Part shown: one piece after another, positions 14,779-21,352 of the stretch
How positions within the stretch are numbered: the stretch's first letter is position 1
How the letters are laid out: each line of letters starts with the position of its first letter
Source: Bradyrhizobium sp. AUGA SZCCT0283
GTDB lineage: Bacteria; Pseudomonadota; Alphaproteobacteria; Rhizobiales; Xanthobacteraceae
Length of the DNA: 64,000 nt
Reading direction: 5' to 3'
Assembly (NCBI RefSeq): GCF_018130385.1
Contig: NZ_JAFCLU010000020.1
Location: 62,001-126,000, forward strand
Made by a program: the position numbers and the translations under genes
Notes under the pieces: generated by a model
What the model saw: only the letters and a program-made list of their open reading frames with translations
Told to the model about the DNA's origin: nothing
Databases searched by the model: none

Positions 14779-14958
14779 ATGGGCCGACATATCCTTTTCA
14801 AATGCCCGCGCCTGGGCACGAACGTACAGCATTGGCTTCCGGCGACCCCGCCGGAGAACGAGCCCAATTCGAATGCCTATGTGTCCGTCGTCTGCCTCGC
14901 CTGCACCCGGCTTCATTTCATCCACAAGGAAAGCGGAAAACTCCTGGGCGAGGAGTGA
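14779..14958 (+). CDS. 59-aa zinc-ribbon-like small protein
   Basis: MGRHILFKCPRLGTNVQHWL at the start, then a variable Pro/Asn-rich stretch, then VVCLACTRLHFIHKESGKLL. The Cys at 9 plus the C-x-x-C pair (CLAC) give three Cys with nearby His, suggesting a small metal-binding fold. I recall near-identical short proteins recurring in Bradyrhizobium genomes. The frame is open upstream to 14425, but the ATG at 14779 starts where the recognisable domain starts. Function is unknown. Confidence 0.7.
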   Translation: MGRHILFKCPRLGTNVQHWLPATPPENEPNSNAYVSVVCLACTRLHFIHKESGKLLGEE

Positions 14959-15138
14959 CGCCGGCCGGTAGCCCGGTTCTGAACGCCCGCCTCTCAAGGC
15001 CCGGCGCGAACATGACGAACGCTCAATCCCGGAAGCTGCCTTAAGTTCACTTTTGTACTGTTCCCCCGGAACGGATTCCGCCGCAGTGCGTAATCGACGG
15101 GGCGGCGGATAGTAACGGTAGTAACGGGGAACCAGATT

Positions 15139-15318
15139 GTGCCGGGCAAGAAATATCTAACGGAACAGGCGGTAACCTTTCTCAAGTTTGCAATGGCCAC
15201 CACGGATCCGGACGTCGCCGCGGGCTTTCTCGAAAAGGCCGCCGACCTTTCGGCGAGGAGTGAAGAGGCGCCGGATGCCAGCCCCCGGCCGCCTGATGTA
15301 GAGCAGCCGGAAGGCTAG
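15139..15318 (+). CDS. 59-aa small helical protein with GTG start
   Basis: The GTG at 15139, preceded by GGGGAA about 8 nt away, opens a 59-aa frame: MPGKKYLTEQAVTFLKFAMA, then TTDPDVAAGFLEKAADLSAR, then a Pro-rich acidic tail. The pattern (K-Y-L-x-E-Q-A, ATTDPDVAAGFLEKAADL) matches a recurring small Bradyrhizobium protein of unknown role, from memory. A strong terminator follows 6 nt after the stop, supporting a real gene. Confidence 0.7.
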   Translation: MPGKKYLTEQAVTFLKFAMATTDPDVAAGFLEKAADLSARSEEAPDASPRPPDVEQPEG

Positions 15319-15324
15319 CTCTCG

Positions 15325-15360
15325 CGATGAGGCCGCCGAACCGGCGGCCTCATCGTTTTA
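15325..15360 (+). terminator. strong rho-independent terminator
   Basis: A perfect 14-bp stem (15325-15338 with 15342-15355, CGATGAGGCCGCCG pairing with CGGCGGCCTCATCG) with a 3-nt loop is followed by TTTTA. It ends the GTG-start small gene. Confidence 0.9.
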
Positions 15361-15456
15361 TCGGCCCCATCTGCAGGTCGAGGTGCGGGCGACGTCGCTT
15401 ACAATTTTAGGCGTGCTTGCAGTTTTGCCTGAACCGTCCGTCAAGATGCCCACGCT

Positions 15457-15663
15457 ATGCATTACGACATGCATACACAGGTTGCCTTCACCCCCGGACC
15501 CATCCTGCCGATGCTTCAGCAGCATGGCGCCCGTCTTTTCACACGGCTCTTGAGCCTCAGCCGCACCCCGGAGCCCTCGCGGGTGCCGCAGCCGGTCCGG
15601 CCGGACGCGCCGTCGAGACCCCATATGCCGCCGCGGCAGCCTTATCCCACGCGCCAGGAATAG
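15457..15663 (+). CDS. doubtful small ORF
   Basis: A 68-aa frame beginning MHYDMHTQVAFTPGPILPML. The first 40 residues look protein-like but the rest is Pro/Arg-rich, as often seen in chance frames of GC-rich DNA. There is no convincing ribosome-binding site. It is listed because it is the best coding candidate in an otherwise empty stretch. Confidence 0.25.
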   Translation: MHYDMHTQVAFTPGPILPMLQQHGARLFTRLLSLSRTPEPSRVPQPVRPDAPSRPHMPPRQPYPTRQE

Positions 15664-16182
15664 GCGGAGGCAATCCACAGGCGGCTGCCTTGCGGGGCCA
15701 TGGCAGGAATCGCAACCCGCCCGCGATGAGCGGCGCCCAGCCAAACGACCCCGCCGCATGGGGCTATGCAGCGAGGTCGCCGATGACGGGGAAAATCTGG
15801 AGGACCACCCCCGCCCTCGCGACCAGATACGTCCGCCGCAAGGCCCCGTTTCAGCATGCAAATTGCCCGACAGATTCGTCTCGGGCGGCGTTGAACCTTT
15901 TTCATTCCGTCCAGACAAAAAACTTGCCTGGGACATTGCATCACTCGGGGAATAGGCCTGCGCCGCCAAGCGACCATACTCCGCTTGCGCGGCGCAGTGC
16001 TTTTTCAGCAGGGGCGGAAGCGGGGCCGGCGCGGGAATTCGGACGCGCCCGCGGGGTTGAAACGCATACAGCGCGAGAATTTCTGCCGTGCCCTGCGCGC
16101 GGCCAAGGTATTTGTCAGCACATGGAACCACGGAACTTTGCGGTTCCACTCCCGTTATTGCGCAGGAGTGCGGGAGATCTCC
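15664..16182. other. intergenic stretch without a convincing gene
   Basis: Several overlapping frames exist on both strands (for example 15758-15955 plus, starting MGLCSEVADDGENLEDHPRP), but none shows a known family, a good ribosome-binding site and consistent composition together. The composition is less regular than in the neighbouring housekeeping genes. I see no RNA gene. It may be decayed accessory DNA. Confidence 0.5.
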
Positions 16183-16374
16183 ATGAATCACAAAGGCGTA
16201 GAATATACGCTGACGAGGTCGCAAACCCCGGGGTTCTAGCAGTGGCAATTTCGGATCGGGGATCTGGTCAGGTCGGGAAAGATCGAGGCACGGCTTGCGC
16301 TGCTGGCCACGCGCCGCGTCGAGTCAAGGATCGATCGCGAGCTGAAGCAGGCAGCGCGCCAACTGATGTCCTGA
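16183..16374 (+). pseudogene. amber-interrupted duplicate of the small gene at 16544
   Basis: The frame reads MNHKGVEYTLTRSQTPGF, then TAG at 16237-16239 (codon 19), then continues in the same frame QWQFRIGDLVRSGKIEAR..RRVESRIDRELKQA to TGA at 16374. The intact neighbour reads MIYKGVEFSVTAVAPGIWKW at the same place, so the amber sits at or next to the position of the first Trp (IW/F-stop). There are no other disruptions over 63 codons, so the loss is recent or suppressed. It is followed by a tandem duplicated 15-mer (CTGATTGGGGTCCGC twice, from 16371). Confidence 0.8.
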
Positions 16375-16543
16375 TTGGGGTCCGCCTGATTGGGGTCCGC
16401 GCGGGTACTCCGGTCCTCTCCGCTCCTTCGCATGCGGCCAACCGGCGCTGATCCAGTCTTATAGCAGTTGCATTTATGACTGTTTGCAATTTTAAGAATT
16501 AAGTCTGGATTTGAAGCGGTCGGGGCCGCGGCGGGATTTTTAT

Positions 16544-16723
16544 ATGATCTACAAGGGCGTTGAATTCAGCGTGACGGCGGTCGCTCCGGGCATTTGGAAA
16601 TGGCAATTCCGCATCGGCGACAGGGTCATCGCGGGCAAGACCGAAGCCAAGCTCAATCTGCTTGCCATCCGGCGGGTCCAGCTTCGGATCGATCGGGAGC
16701 TGAAAAAAGCCGAACGGGAATAG
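16544..16723 (+). CDS. small conserved hypothetical protein (intact paralogue)
   Basis: This encodes 59 aa: MIYKGVEFSVTAVAPGIWKW, then QFRIGDRVIAGKTEAKLNLL, then a basic helix ending RIDRELKKAERE. The beta-strand-rich first half followed by a charged helix recalls small DNA- or RNA-binding or adaptor proteins, but I do not recognise the family. The ATG at 16544 aligns with the ATG of the interrupted copy 360 bp upstream; a TTG at 16511 would add 11 residues without homology. Confidence 0.7.
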   Translation: MIYKGVEFSVTAVAPGIWKWQFRIGDRVIAGKTEAKLNLLAIRRVQLRIDRELKKAERE

Positions 16724-16936
16724 CCCGCTTGGCGCCCCTTTTGCCGATCGCCCGCTGAGGAGGTCTTTTAGCAATTACAGCGGGTTAAGGCCATATGATG
16801 ACCTGAAACATATGACCGGCAACGTGCTTAGGCCCGTAAAAACCCGGAGTTGATCTTTACGCGCACCCGGAATCCACTCCACCCGCTTTTTGCGCATTCC
16901 TTGGGGCCAACGGCGGCCCTCATTTGGTCAATTGCC

Positions 16937-17179
16937 ATGCCGATCTTCTTCTTCAGCGTTCGACATGGCGAGGATGCATGCGTCAACAATGACGGCGCGG
17001 AGTTTGTTGATCATAACGCGGCCTGGAAGGAAATGACCGGCGTCTGCGGCGACATGATTGCGGATATTTCCCGAAAACTCTCCGAAAACGCCGAGTGGCA
17101 AATGGAATTACTGGATGAATCCAGGAAGCCGGTATTCCGGATCCGCCTGATTGCGGAGACGCTGCAGGACACCGATTAG
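16937..17179 (+). CDS. DUF6894-family small protein
   Basis: This encodes 80 aa, starting MPIFFFSVRHGEDACVNNDG. The pattern of an aromatic N-terminal strand, then GAEFVDHNAAWKEM, and a C-terminal strand (WQMELLDESRKPVFRIRLIA) is that of DUF6894, short proteins abundant in Bradyrhizobium with no known function. The longer frame from 16850 adds 29 residues that do not fit the family, so the ATG at 16937 is chosen. Confidence 0.8.
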   Translation: MPIFFFSVRHGEDACVNNDGAEFVDHNAAWKEMTGVCGDMIADISRKLSENAEWQMELLDESRKPVFRIRLIAETLQDTD

Positions 17180-17204
17180 AGAAGCGCGATACCGCGAGCG
17201 AAAG

Positions 17205-17304
17205 CCTCCCCGGACTTGATCCCGGCTGAACACCCATTTGCGTCAAGAAAACGCGTCAAGACAGGAATCTGAGCCCGGTTCTGATTCAATCAGAACCGAA
17301 AGGC
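17205..17304. repeat. interspersed repeat with terminator-like hairpin, copy 1
   Basis: Contains CCGGACTTGATCC, GCGTCAAGAAAACGCGTCAA and a hairpin CGGTTCTGATT-C-AATCAGAACCG (11-bp perfect stem). A second copy is at 18078-18182. Each copy ends within 2-3 nt of the stop codon of a minus-strand gene (PilZ here), so it probably serves as that gene's terminator. Confidence 0.75.
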
Positions 17305-17305
17305 T

Positions 17306-17641
17306 CTAGGCGTGCGCCTTTTTGGAAGCGGCACCCAGTTCACCGGCCGGCGCAGTGCCCTTCCGCAGCTCCCGGGCGGAGATGAATCGGACGCCGACCA
17401 TCTCGCCCCTGCGCCAGATCAATGAGCATACCCGCCGCACCTCGCCGCCCGCGGTCAGCGAAAGGCCGAACATCTTCGGCACCGCGAGGTCGCCCACATC
17501 GAGGCAGGCGCCGTTCTCGGAAATATCGAGGATGTAGCACCGGATCCATGGTGCATCCGGCGCCGGAATCAGGAATCCCGGCTTACGCAAGTCGACCCGA
17601 ACGAACTTGCGGGCACCCAGGTCTTTACGGTCTCTCGCCAT
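17306..17641 (-). CDS. PilZ-domain protein
   Basis: This encodes 111 aa, cytoplasmic. The PilZ fold is recognisable: FVRVDLRKPGFL near residue 15, the YILDISENGACLDVG strand-turn (D-x-S-x-x-G motif, near residues 37-48) and VGVRFISARELR at the end. PilZ domains bind c-di-GMP through an RxxxR plus D/NxSxxG motif. The second motif (DISENG) is present, but the N-terminal RxxxR is unclear (RKFVRVDLR), so nucleotide binding is uncertain. Its job could be to read c-di-GMP produced by enzymes such as the GGDEF-EAL protein at 28560; that link is inference. Confidence 0.85.
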   Translation of the reverse strand: MARDRKDLGARKFVRVDLRKPGFLIPAPDAPWIRCYILDISENGACLDVGDLAVPKMFGLSLTAGGEVRRVCSLIWRRGEMVGVRFISARELRKGTAPAGELGAASKKAHA

Positions 17642-17750
17642 GTTTTCTCCTGTGCGGGGAAATACTAGGCGGAATACCTGAATACCGGGTTATCGGAATT
17701 CGGCAAAAATCGAGATATCGACGCCAATTCTGTGTGCAGGTGGATGTTGT

Positions 17751-17981
17751 CTAATCGGCGCTGGCAAGCCGGCGCATCGTGAATTCGATGGCGCCATCGG
17801 GCAGCTCACGCCAGCTTTCGACCGAGCTCATATAGGCCGCCTTGGGATAACGGTTGAGAAAGTCGCGCGCCCTCGCCCTGGCCTGGTCGCGCGGAAGCGT
17901 GAAGGTCTCGCGCAGATAGCCGTCGTCCGGCTTGCGCCGGCCGGCCATCCGGCTCGCGAGATCGCGCGGACGAAAGACCAT
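17751..17981 (-). CDS. small conserved hypothetical protein
   Basis: This encodes 76 aa, basic N-terminus (MVFRPRDLASRMAGRRKPDD) followed by a helical segment (RDQARARARDFLNRYPKAAY) and a C-terminal strand pair (SWRELPDGAIEFTMRRL). No signal or membrane segment. It is typical of short Bradyrhizobium housekeeping-adjacent proteins; I do not recognise a named family. Confidence 0.65.
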   Translation of the reverse strand: MVFRPRDLASRMAGRRKPDDGYLRETFTLPRDQARARARDFLNRYPKAAYMSSVESWRELPDGAIEFTMRRLASAD

Positions 17982-18077
17982 GTCGTAACTCCAGACAGAT
18001 GACGACAGGTCGAATATAGGGGTGCCGGCGAACGAATCCTACTCGCTGCTTTGGCCAGAGCGTTTTCCAGCGAAGCA

Positions 18078-18182
18078 TGCCCTCGGACTTGATCCGGGGG
18101 TGGGGACCGGTTCGCGTCAAGAAAACGCGTCAAATCAAAAATCTAGAGCCCCGCTCCGATGCAATCGGAACGGGGCTCTAGG
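18078..18182. repeat. interspersed repeat with terminator-like hairpin, copy 2
   Basis: Shares TCGGACTTGATCC and GCGTCAAGAAAACGCGTCAA with the copy at 17205-17304 and ends in a strong hairpin (AGCCCCG..TCCGATGCAATCGGA..CGGGGCT). It stops 1 nt before the stop codon of the next minus-strand gene and so likely terminates it. Confidence 0.8.
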
Positions 18183-18183
18183 C

Positions 18184-18459
18184 TTACTGGCCGCTGCTGC
18201 CGGTCTTGCTCTTCTTGGCTGGCGCCGCTGCGGCCTTGGGCGTGTCGGTGCTGCGCACGGTGCCCCAGGGGTCGGAAGAGGTCTTGGCGTCGGGAATCTT
18301 CCTCAAGGAATCCTTATAGGCTCTCTCCTTGATCGCATCCTGTTCCTTCTCCTCCGGCGATTTGGACGTAAGCTCCGGCATCAGGTTGATGTTGGGGGTC
18401 TGCGCGTAGGCAGGCGCCGTCAACAACACCACCACCGCGACCGCGCTCAGCATTCTCAT
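18184..18459 (-). CDS. small exported protein, function unknown
   Basis: This encodes 91 aa. The ATG at 18459 is preceded by AAAGGAGAG at good spacing and starts a signal peptide MRMLSAVAVVVLLTAPAYAQ (cleavage after YAQ or AYA). The mature part is short and charged (ELTSKSPEEKEQDAIKERAY) with a low-complexity Ala/Lys tail (PKAAAAPAKKSKTGSSGQ). It resembles small periplasmic hypotheticals common in Bradyrhizobium. A longer frame upstream lacks protein-like features. Confidence 0.75.
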   Translation of the reverse strand: MRMLSAVAVVVLLTAPAYAQTPNINLMPELTSKSPEEKEQDAIKERAYKDSLRKIPDAKTSSDPWGTVRSTDTPKAAAAPAKKSKTGSSGQ

Positions 18460-18694
18460 AACGCTCTCCTTTGGGACGCTGACTTTGCGTTTCCGGGCAG
18501 GATACCACCGGCGCAACCGCCCCGCCAAGCATGCGGGCCCCAGCCTTTGGTTCGACGCGCCGGACGCGCCCGCAAGGCGCGGCCGGACTCGCAGGATTTC
18601 GTGCCGTATTTGTGGCCCGCCGCCGCTGTTCCCTTCGCCGCAATGACCACTACAATATGCCGGCAACCAATATCAGGCGAGGAAACGGGCGTTC

Positions 18695-19156
18695 ATGCAG
18701 CAACAGCCACAAGCAACGGAATTCGGCATCGCGGAAGCCAGGCGCGTGCTTGGCGAGGTATTTGCGCCCTGGGTGATGGATCTCAATCTCTCGATCGAGC
18801 GCTTTGACTTTGCGCCATCAGGCGATGCCGCCGACTGGCAGCCGGGCGCGATCTTGCGCCTGCCGTTCTCGGAACGGCTGTGCCGCAATGGCGGCACGGT
18901 CTCGGGCCAGGCGCTGATGGCCTTTGCCGACACCGCGATGGTGATCGCCAACCTCGCCGCCAACCGCGGCTATCGGGCCATGACGACGGTCGACCAGACC
19001 ACGCATTTCATGCGCGCAGTCTCGGCCTCCGACGTGCTGGCGGACGCGCGCGTGGTCCGCCTCGGGCGCACCATGAGCTTTGGCCGCGTCACGCTTCTTT
19101 CAGCCGCCGACAACAAGCCGGTGGCGATGGTCTCGAGCGCGTTCGCGATGCTGTAG
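18695..19156 (+). CDS. PaaI-type hotdog thioesterase
   Basis: This encodes 153 aa. The hotdog segment GQALMAFADTAMVIANLAAN (residues about 70-89), with the Asp that usually supports catalysis or substrate positioning, and the downstream TTVDQTTHFMRAVSASDVLA match the PaaI/YbgC family of acyl-CoA thioesterases. The natural acyl group cannot be predicted. It lies alone between divergent and IS genes; the next plus-strand gene is over 5 kb away. Confidence 0.85.
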   Translation: MQQQPQATEFGIAEARRVLGEVFAPWVMDLNLSIERFDFAPSGDAADWQPGAILRLPFSERLCRNGGTVSGQALMAFADTAMVIANLAANRGYRAMTTVDQTTHFMRAVSASDVLADARVVRLGRTMSFGRVTLLSAADNKPVAMVSSAFAML

Positions 19157-19244
19157 GGAATCGTAGAATCGTAGCAACCATTAGATTGATTGATTGCGGG
19201 CAATCGGATTGTCCGCTTGCTGTCGCAAGCATGACGCCGTGCTC

Positions 19245-19317
19245 GCCGCCGTCAAGGCGTGGCCGGGCGGCAGCGTGGGGTGGGCCAGATCGAGCGACGG
19301 CCATCCTTGACGGCGGC
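19245..19317. other. 13-bp perfect inverted repeat downstream of the IS110 transposase gene
   Basis: GCCGCCGTCAAGG (19245-19257) and CCTTGACGGCGGC (19305-19317) are exact reverse complements separated by 47 nt. The structure lies 70-145 bp beyond the transposase stop, either inside the right end of the element or in flanking DNA. It could be a subterminal repeat or a stem of a non-coding RNA; which one is not decidable here. Confidence 0.6.
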
Positions 19318-19387
19318 TGCGCGCGACGTCGTCGGGGGCGGTCGGTCGGGACGAAGAAACGGTGCTTTGGTCGAACTAAGAAACAGC

Positions 19388-20365
19388 TTAGCCGGCCGTA
19401 GCGCTTGCGGTGATGGCGGCTGGGGGCTCATCCTGCCACGGCGTGCCACGGGCCACGACGGTGTTGACGAAGATAAGCAGCTTCCTGGCGCAGGCGATCA
19501 GCGCGCGCTTGTGGCCCTTTCCGGCAGCGATCAGCCGTTGATAAAGGGCAATGAGCTGCGGGTTCCAGCGCATGGAGGCCGGCAGTGCGGCCAAATAGAG
19601 CGCGCGGCGCAAGCGTTGGCGTCCACCGTCGATGTGACGGGCACCAACCTGCTCGCCGCTGTCATCGTCATAGGGGGCCAGCCCGGCGAGTGCCGCGGCT
19701 TGCTCGCGGGTGAGCCGGCCAATCTCGGGCATTCGCACCAGGATGGCGACCGCGGTCGGCAATCCCGCGCCGCCAACGCTGTGGATCAGGTCGAGCCGCT
19801 CGGCCAGATCGGGATACTGGCGGAGCGCCGCCACCAGAGCCTTGAGCTCGGTCCTCTGCCGCTTGGCCAGACGGGCGATATCCTCCTTCCATATCGCCCG
19901 AATGCGCTCGTTGCGGCAGGTCTCGATCCGGTTTTTGAGCTTCATGATATCCTCGCCGATCTGATCGATCATTGTCAGGTGCTCGGCAAACGGCGACAGC
20001 CGGGGATCTGGCGCGGGATAAATCTGCTTGACCGCAGCGGTGCAGGAGGCGATCAGCGCAGCATCGATCTTGTCGTTCTTGGCCCGTTGCAAGTGGAACT
20101 TGGCATAGGCGCGTACTTGCGCCGGCTGAAACACGATCACCACAAATCGCTTGCGCCGAAGCACGGCGACCACTGGCTGCTCGTAACCGCCGCTCGCCTC
20201 GATCCCGATGCGCTTGACTTTGTGGCGCTGCAGCCACTCCAGCAATACCTTGTGTCCTTCCGCGGTGTTGTCGACCTGCAACCGCTCGCAGCTGCCATCG
20301 ATTGCCACGTCGAGCTTCCGTTTGCCGGTATCGATCCCGGCACAGACTGTGATACGCTTGGCCAT
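19388..20365 (-). CDS. IS110-family transposase (DEDD recombinase)
   Basis: This encodes 325 aa from the ATG at 20365, preceded by a GAGG site. The N-terminal RuvC-like DEDD domain has the first Asp in VCAGIDTGKRKLDVA (about residue 11), the Glu in GIEASGGYE, and the paired Asp in KNDKIDAALIA. The C-terminal half carries the transposase_20 signature, with a helix-hairpin motif (HSVGGAGLPTAVAILVRMPE), AALAGLAPYDDDSGEQVG and HIDGGRQRLRRALYLAAL, including the region of the catalytic Ser of this family. The gene appears complete, so the element may be active. Confidence 0.95.
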   Translation of the reverse strand: MAKRITVCAGIDTGKRKLDVAIDGSCERLQVDNTAEGHKVLLEWLQRHKVKRIGIEASGGYEQPVVAVLRRKRFVVIVFQPAQVRAYAKFHLQRAKNDKIDAALIASCTAAVKQIYPAPDPRLSPFAEHLTMIDQIGEDIMKLKNRIETCRNERIRAIWKEDIARLAKRQRTELKALVAALRQYPDLAERLDLIHSVGGAGLPTAVAILVRMPEIGRLTREQAAALAGLAPYDDDSGEQVGARHIDGGRQRLRRALYLAALPASMRWNPQLIALYQRLIAAGKGHKRALIACARKLLIFVNTVVARGTPWQDEPPAAITASATAG

Positions 20366-20498
20366 CTTCCTCGACCCTCCCTTGTGATGCGAACCTAAAG
20401 TTCGTTCAACCATCCGGGTCCCGATGAAGTGCCGATCGCGATCTTGCTACGAAAGACAGCCCTCAAGGCTTCGGGTGGCATCGATCCGATCGATCGGC

Positions 20499-20530
20499 GG
20501 CCCAGCCTGGGTGGCCACCCAGGCTGGGCC
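20499..20530. other. 32-bp perfect palindrome upstream of the IS110 transposase
   Basis: GGCCCAGCCTGGGTGG directly followed by its exact complement CCACCCAGGCTGGGCC. It lies 134-165 bp upstream of the transposase ATG, inside the presumed non-coding left end. An RNA copy would form a 13-16-bp GC-rich stem. It could be part of a bridge-RNA-like structure, an insulator against read-through transcription, or the end of a neighbouring repeat. Confidence 0.65.
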
Positions 20531-20572
20531 ATTCCTCACGGAACGACGCCACTTTAATCCTTCGCGCTAATA

Positions 20573-20664
20573 CAAGGGTGGGCAAAGGCGCGCAGCGCCG
20601 TGCCCACCATTTCAAGACATGCTCGACGATAGATTTTGGGCACGCTGACGCTTTGCCCACTCTA
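20573..20664. repeat. interspersed palindromic repeat
   Basis: GGTGGGCAAAGG..GCGCGCAGCG..CCGTGCCCACC forms a strong hairpin (20573-20609) and is followed by GGGCACGCTGACGCTTTGCCCA. The theme TGGGCA(A/C).. repeated in inverse orientation is a common Bradyrhizobium intergenic palindrome. Confidence 0.65.
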
Positions 20665-20799
20665 CGGAATGCGAACTGATTTGCTTTGCGCGCAAGCGCA
20701 ACTTCATGCAGCGGCCTGCGACCAATTGGCACGACGGGCAAATCACCAAAAGTCTGTCCAGCCCCTTTTGCAAAAATATTCCGCTTAACTTCGAGAGCA

Positions 20800-21200
20800 A
20801 ATCATCGGCATAACTCCGCCCGTCTCACGGCGGATGAGGGGCGTTGGCCATCGTCACGAACGTGCGGTGAGATGCGATGGACGCGAGAGCTGCGACTGAC
20901 GTGTGTGGCTCGAGCGTACGGCGAAGTCGTGTGGTCCTGACGCCGCGGTGCTGGCGTCAAGTTCTTGAGAAGCAAGCTTCTTGAGGACGACGGTGGCAAG
21001 AAAGCCGTTCACCGGGGAGAGCTCGAAGTAAGCCGTAAAGCCATTGCGCAGGGAAGGCCGGAATGCTCCCGCTGCCCTGTATGCTCGTGTGCACCTTTGT
21101 TTGCGCAAATCGCACGCGAGACCGCGGGTGCAGCAAGCACCCGGTCTTCCCTGCGCCCTCTGATTTCAGAGGGGCAAACGAAGATGCAAACCTCGGGCGA
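20800..21200. repeat. long interspersed repeat with large RNA-like fold
   Basis: No credible gene exists here. The stretch contains CCGTCTCACGGCGGATGAGG, GCCATCGTCACGAACGTGCG and GTCGTGTGGTCCTGACGCC, which I recall as pieces of a several-hundred-bp repeat found many times in Bradyrhizobium and Rhodopseudomonas-type genomes. Its core is a long-range stem: 21045-21060 pairs with 21141-21156 (15 of 16 bases). Inside it is a 7-bp hairpin (CGGGTGC AGCAA GCACCCG). Origin and function are unknown to me. Confidence 0.6.
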
Positions 21201-21235
21201 CCAGCGCCGCGAGAAGGCGAAACTGTATCCACCGT

Positions 21236-21327
21236 CATTGCGAGGAGCGAAGCGACGAAGCAATCCATTGTCACCTCGCGCACCGAAAGATGGATTGCTT
21301 CGCTTCGCTCGCAATGACGTGGATGGG
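21236..21327. repeat. interspersed inverted repeat (GCAATCCA type)
   Basis: GTCATTGCGAGGAGCGAAGC at the left and GCTTCGCTCGCAATGAC at the right are inverse arms, with GCAATCCATTG..GATGGATTGC inside. The same family is seen at 42645-42765. It precedes the 3' end of the PQQ dehydrogenase gene. Confidence 0.75.
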
Positions 21328-21352
21328 TAAGTTCGCAATGACGATGGTCCGC

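Larger units (their letters stand above)
19330..20600. mobile_element. IS110-family insertion sequence (limits approximate)
   Basis: The transposase gene is intact. Ends cannot be fixed because IS110 elements usually lack terminal inverted repeats and often make no clear target duplication. About 235 bp of non-coding, palindrome-rich DNA lies upstream of the transposase, consistent with IS110-group elements of about 1.3 kb whose bridge RNA is encoded there. If it belongs to the IS1111 subgroup, the long non-coding end would instead be the 19160-19387 side. Confidence 0.55.

Noticed and set aside
15358..16451. Two large opposing frames (296 and 344 aa) in the accessory gap
   Set aside because: They overlap each other on opposite strands, cover the terminator or the amber pseudogene, are Pro/Arg-rich and show no family pattern.
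20801..20999. Possible small genes in the IS110-PQQ gap
   Set aside because: Frames such as 20686-20940 plus coincide with the interspersed repeat and have no start signal or protein-like pattern.
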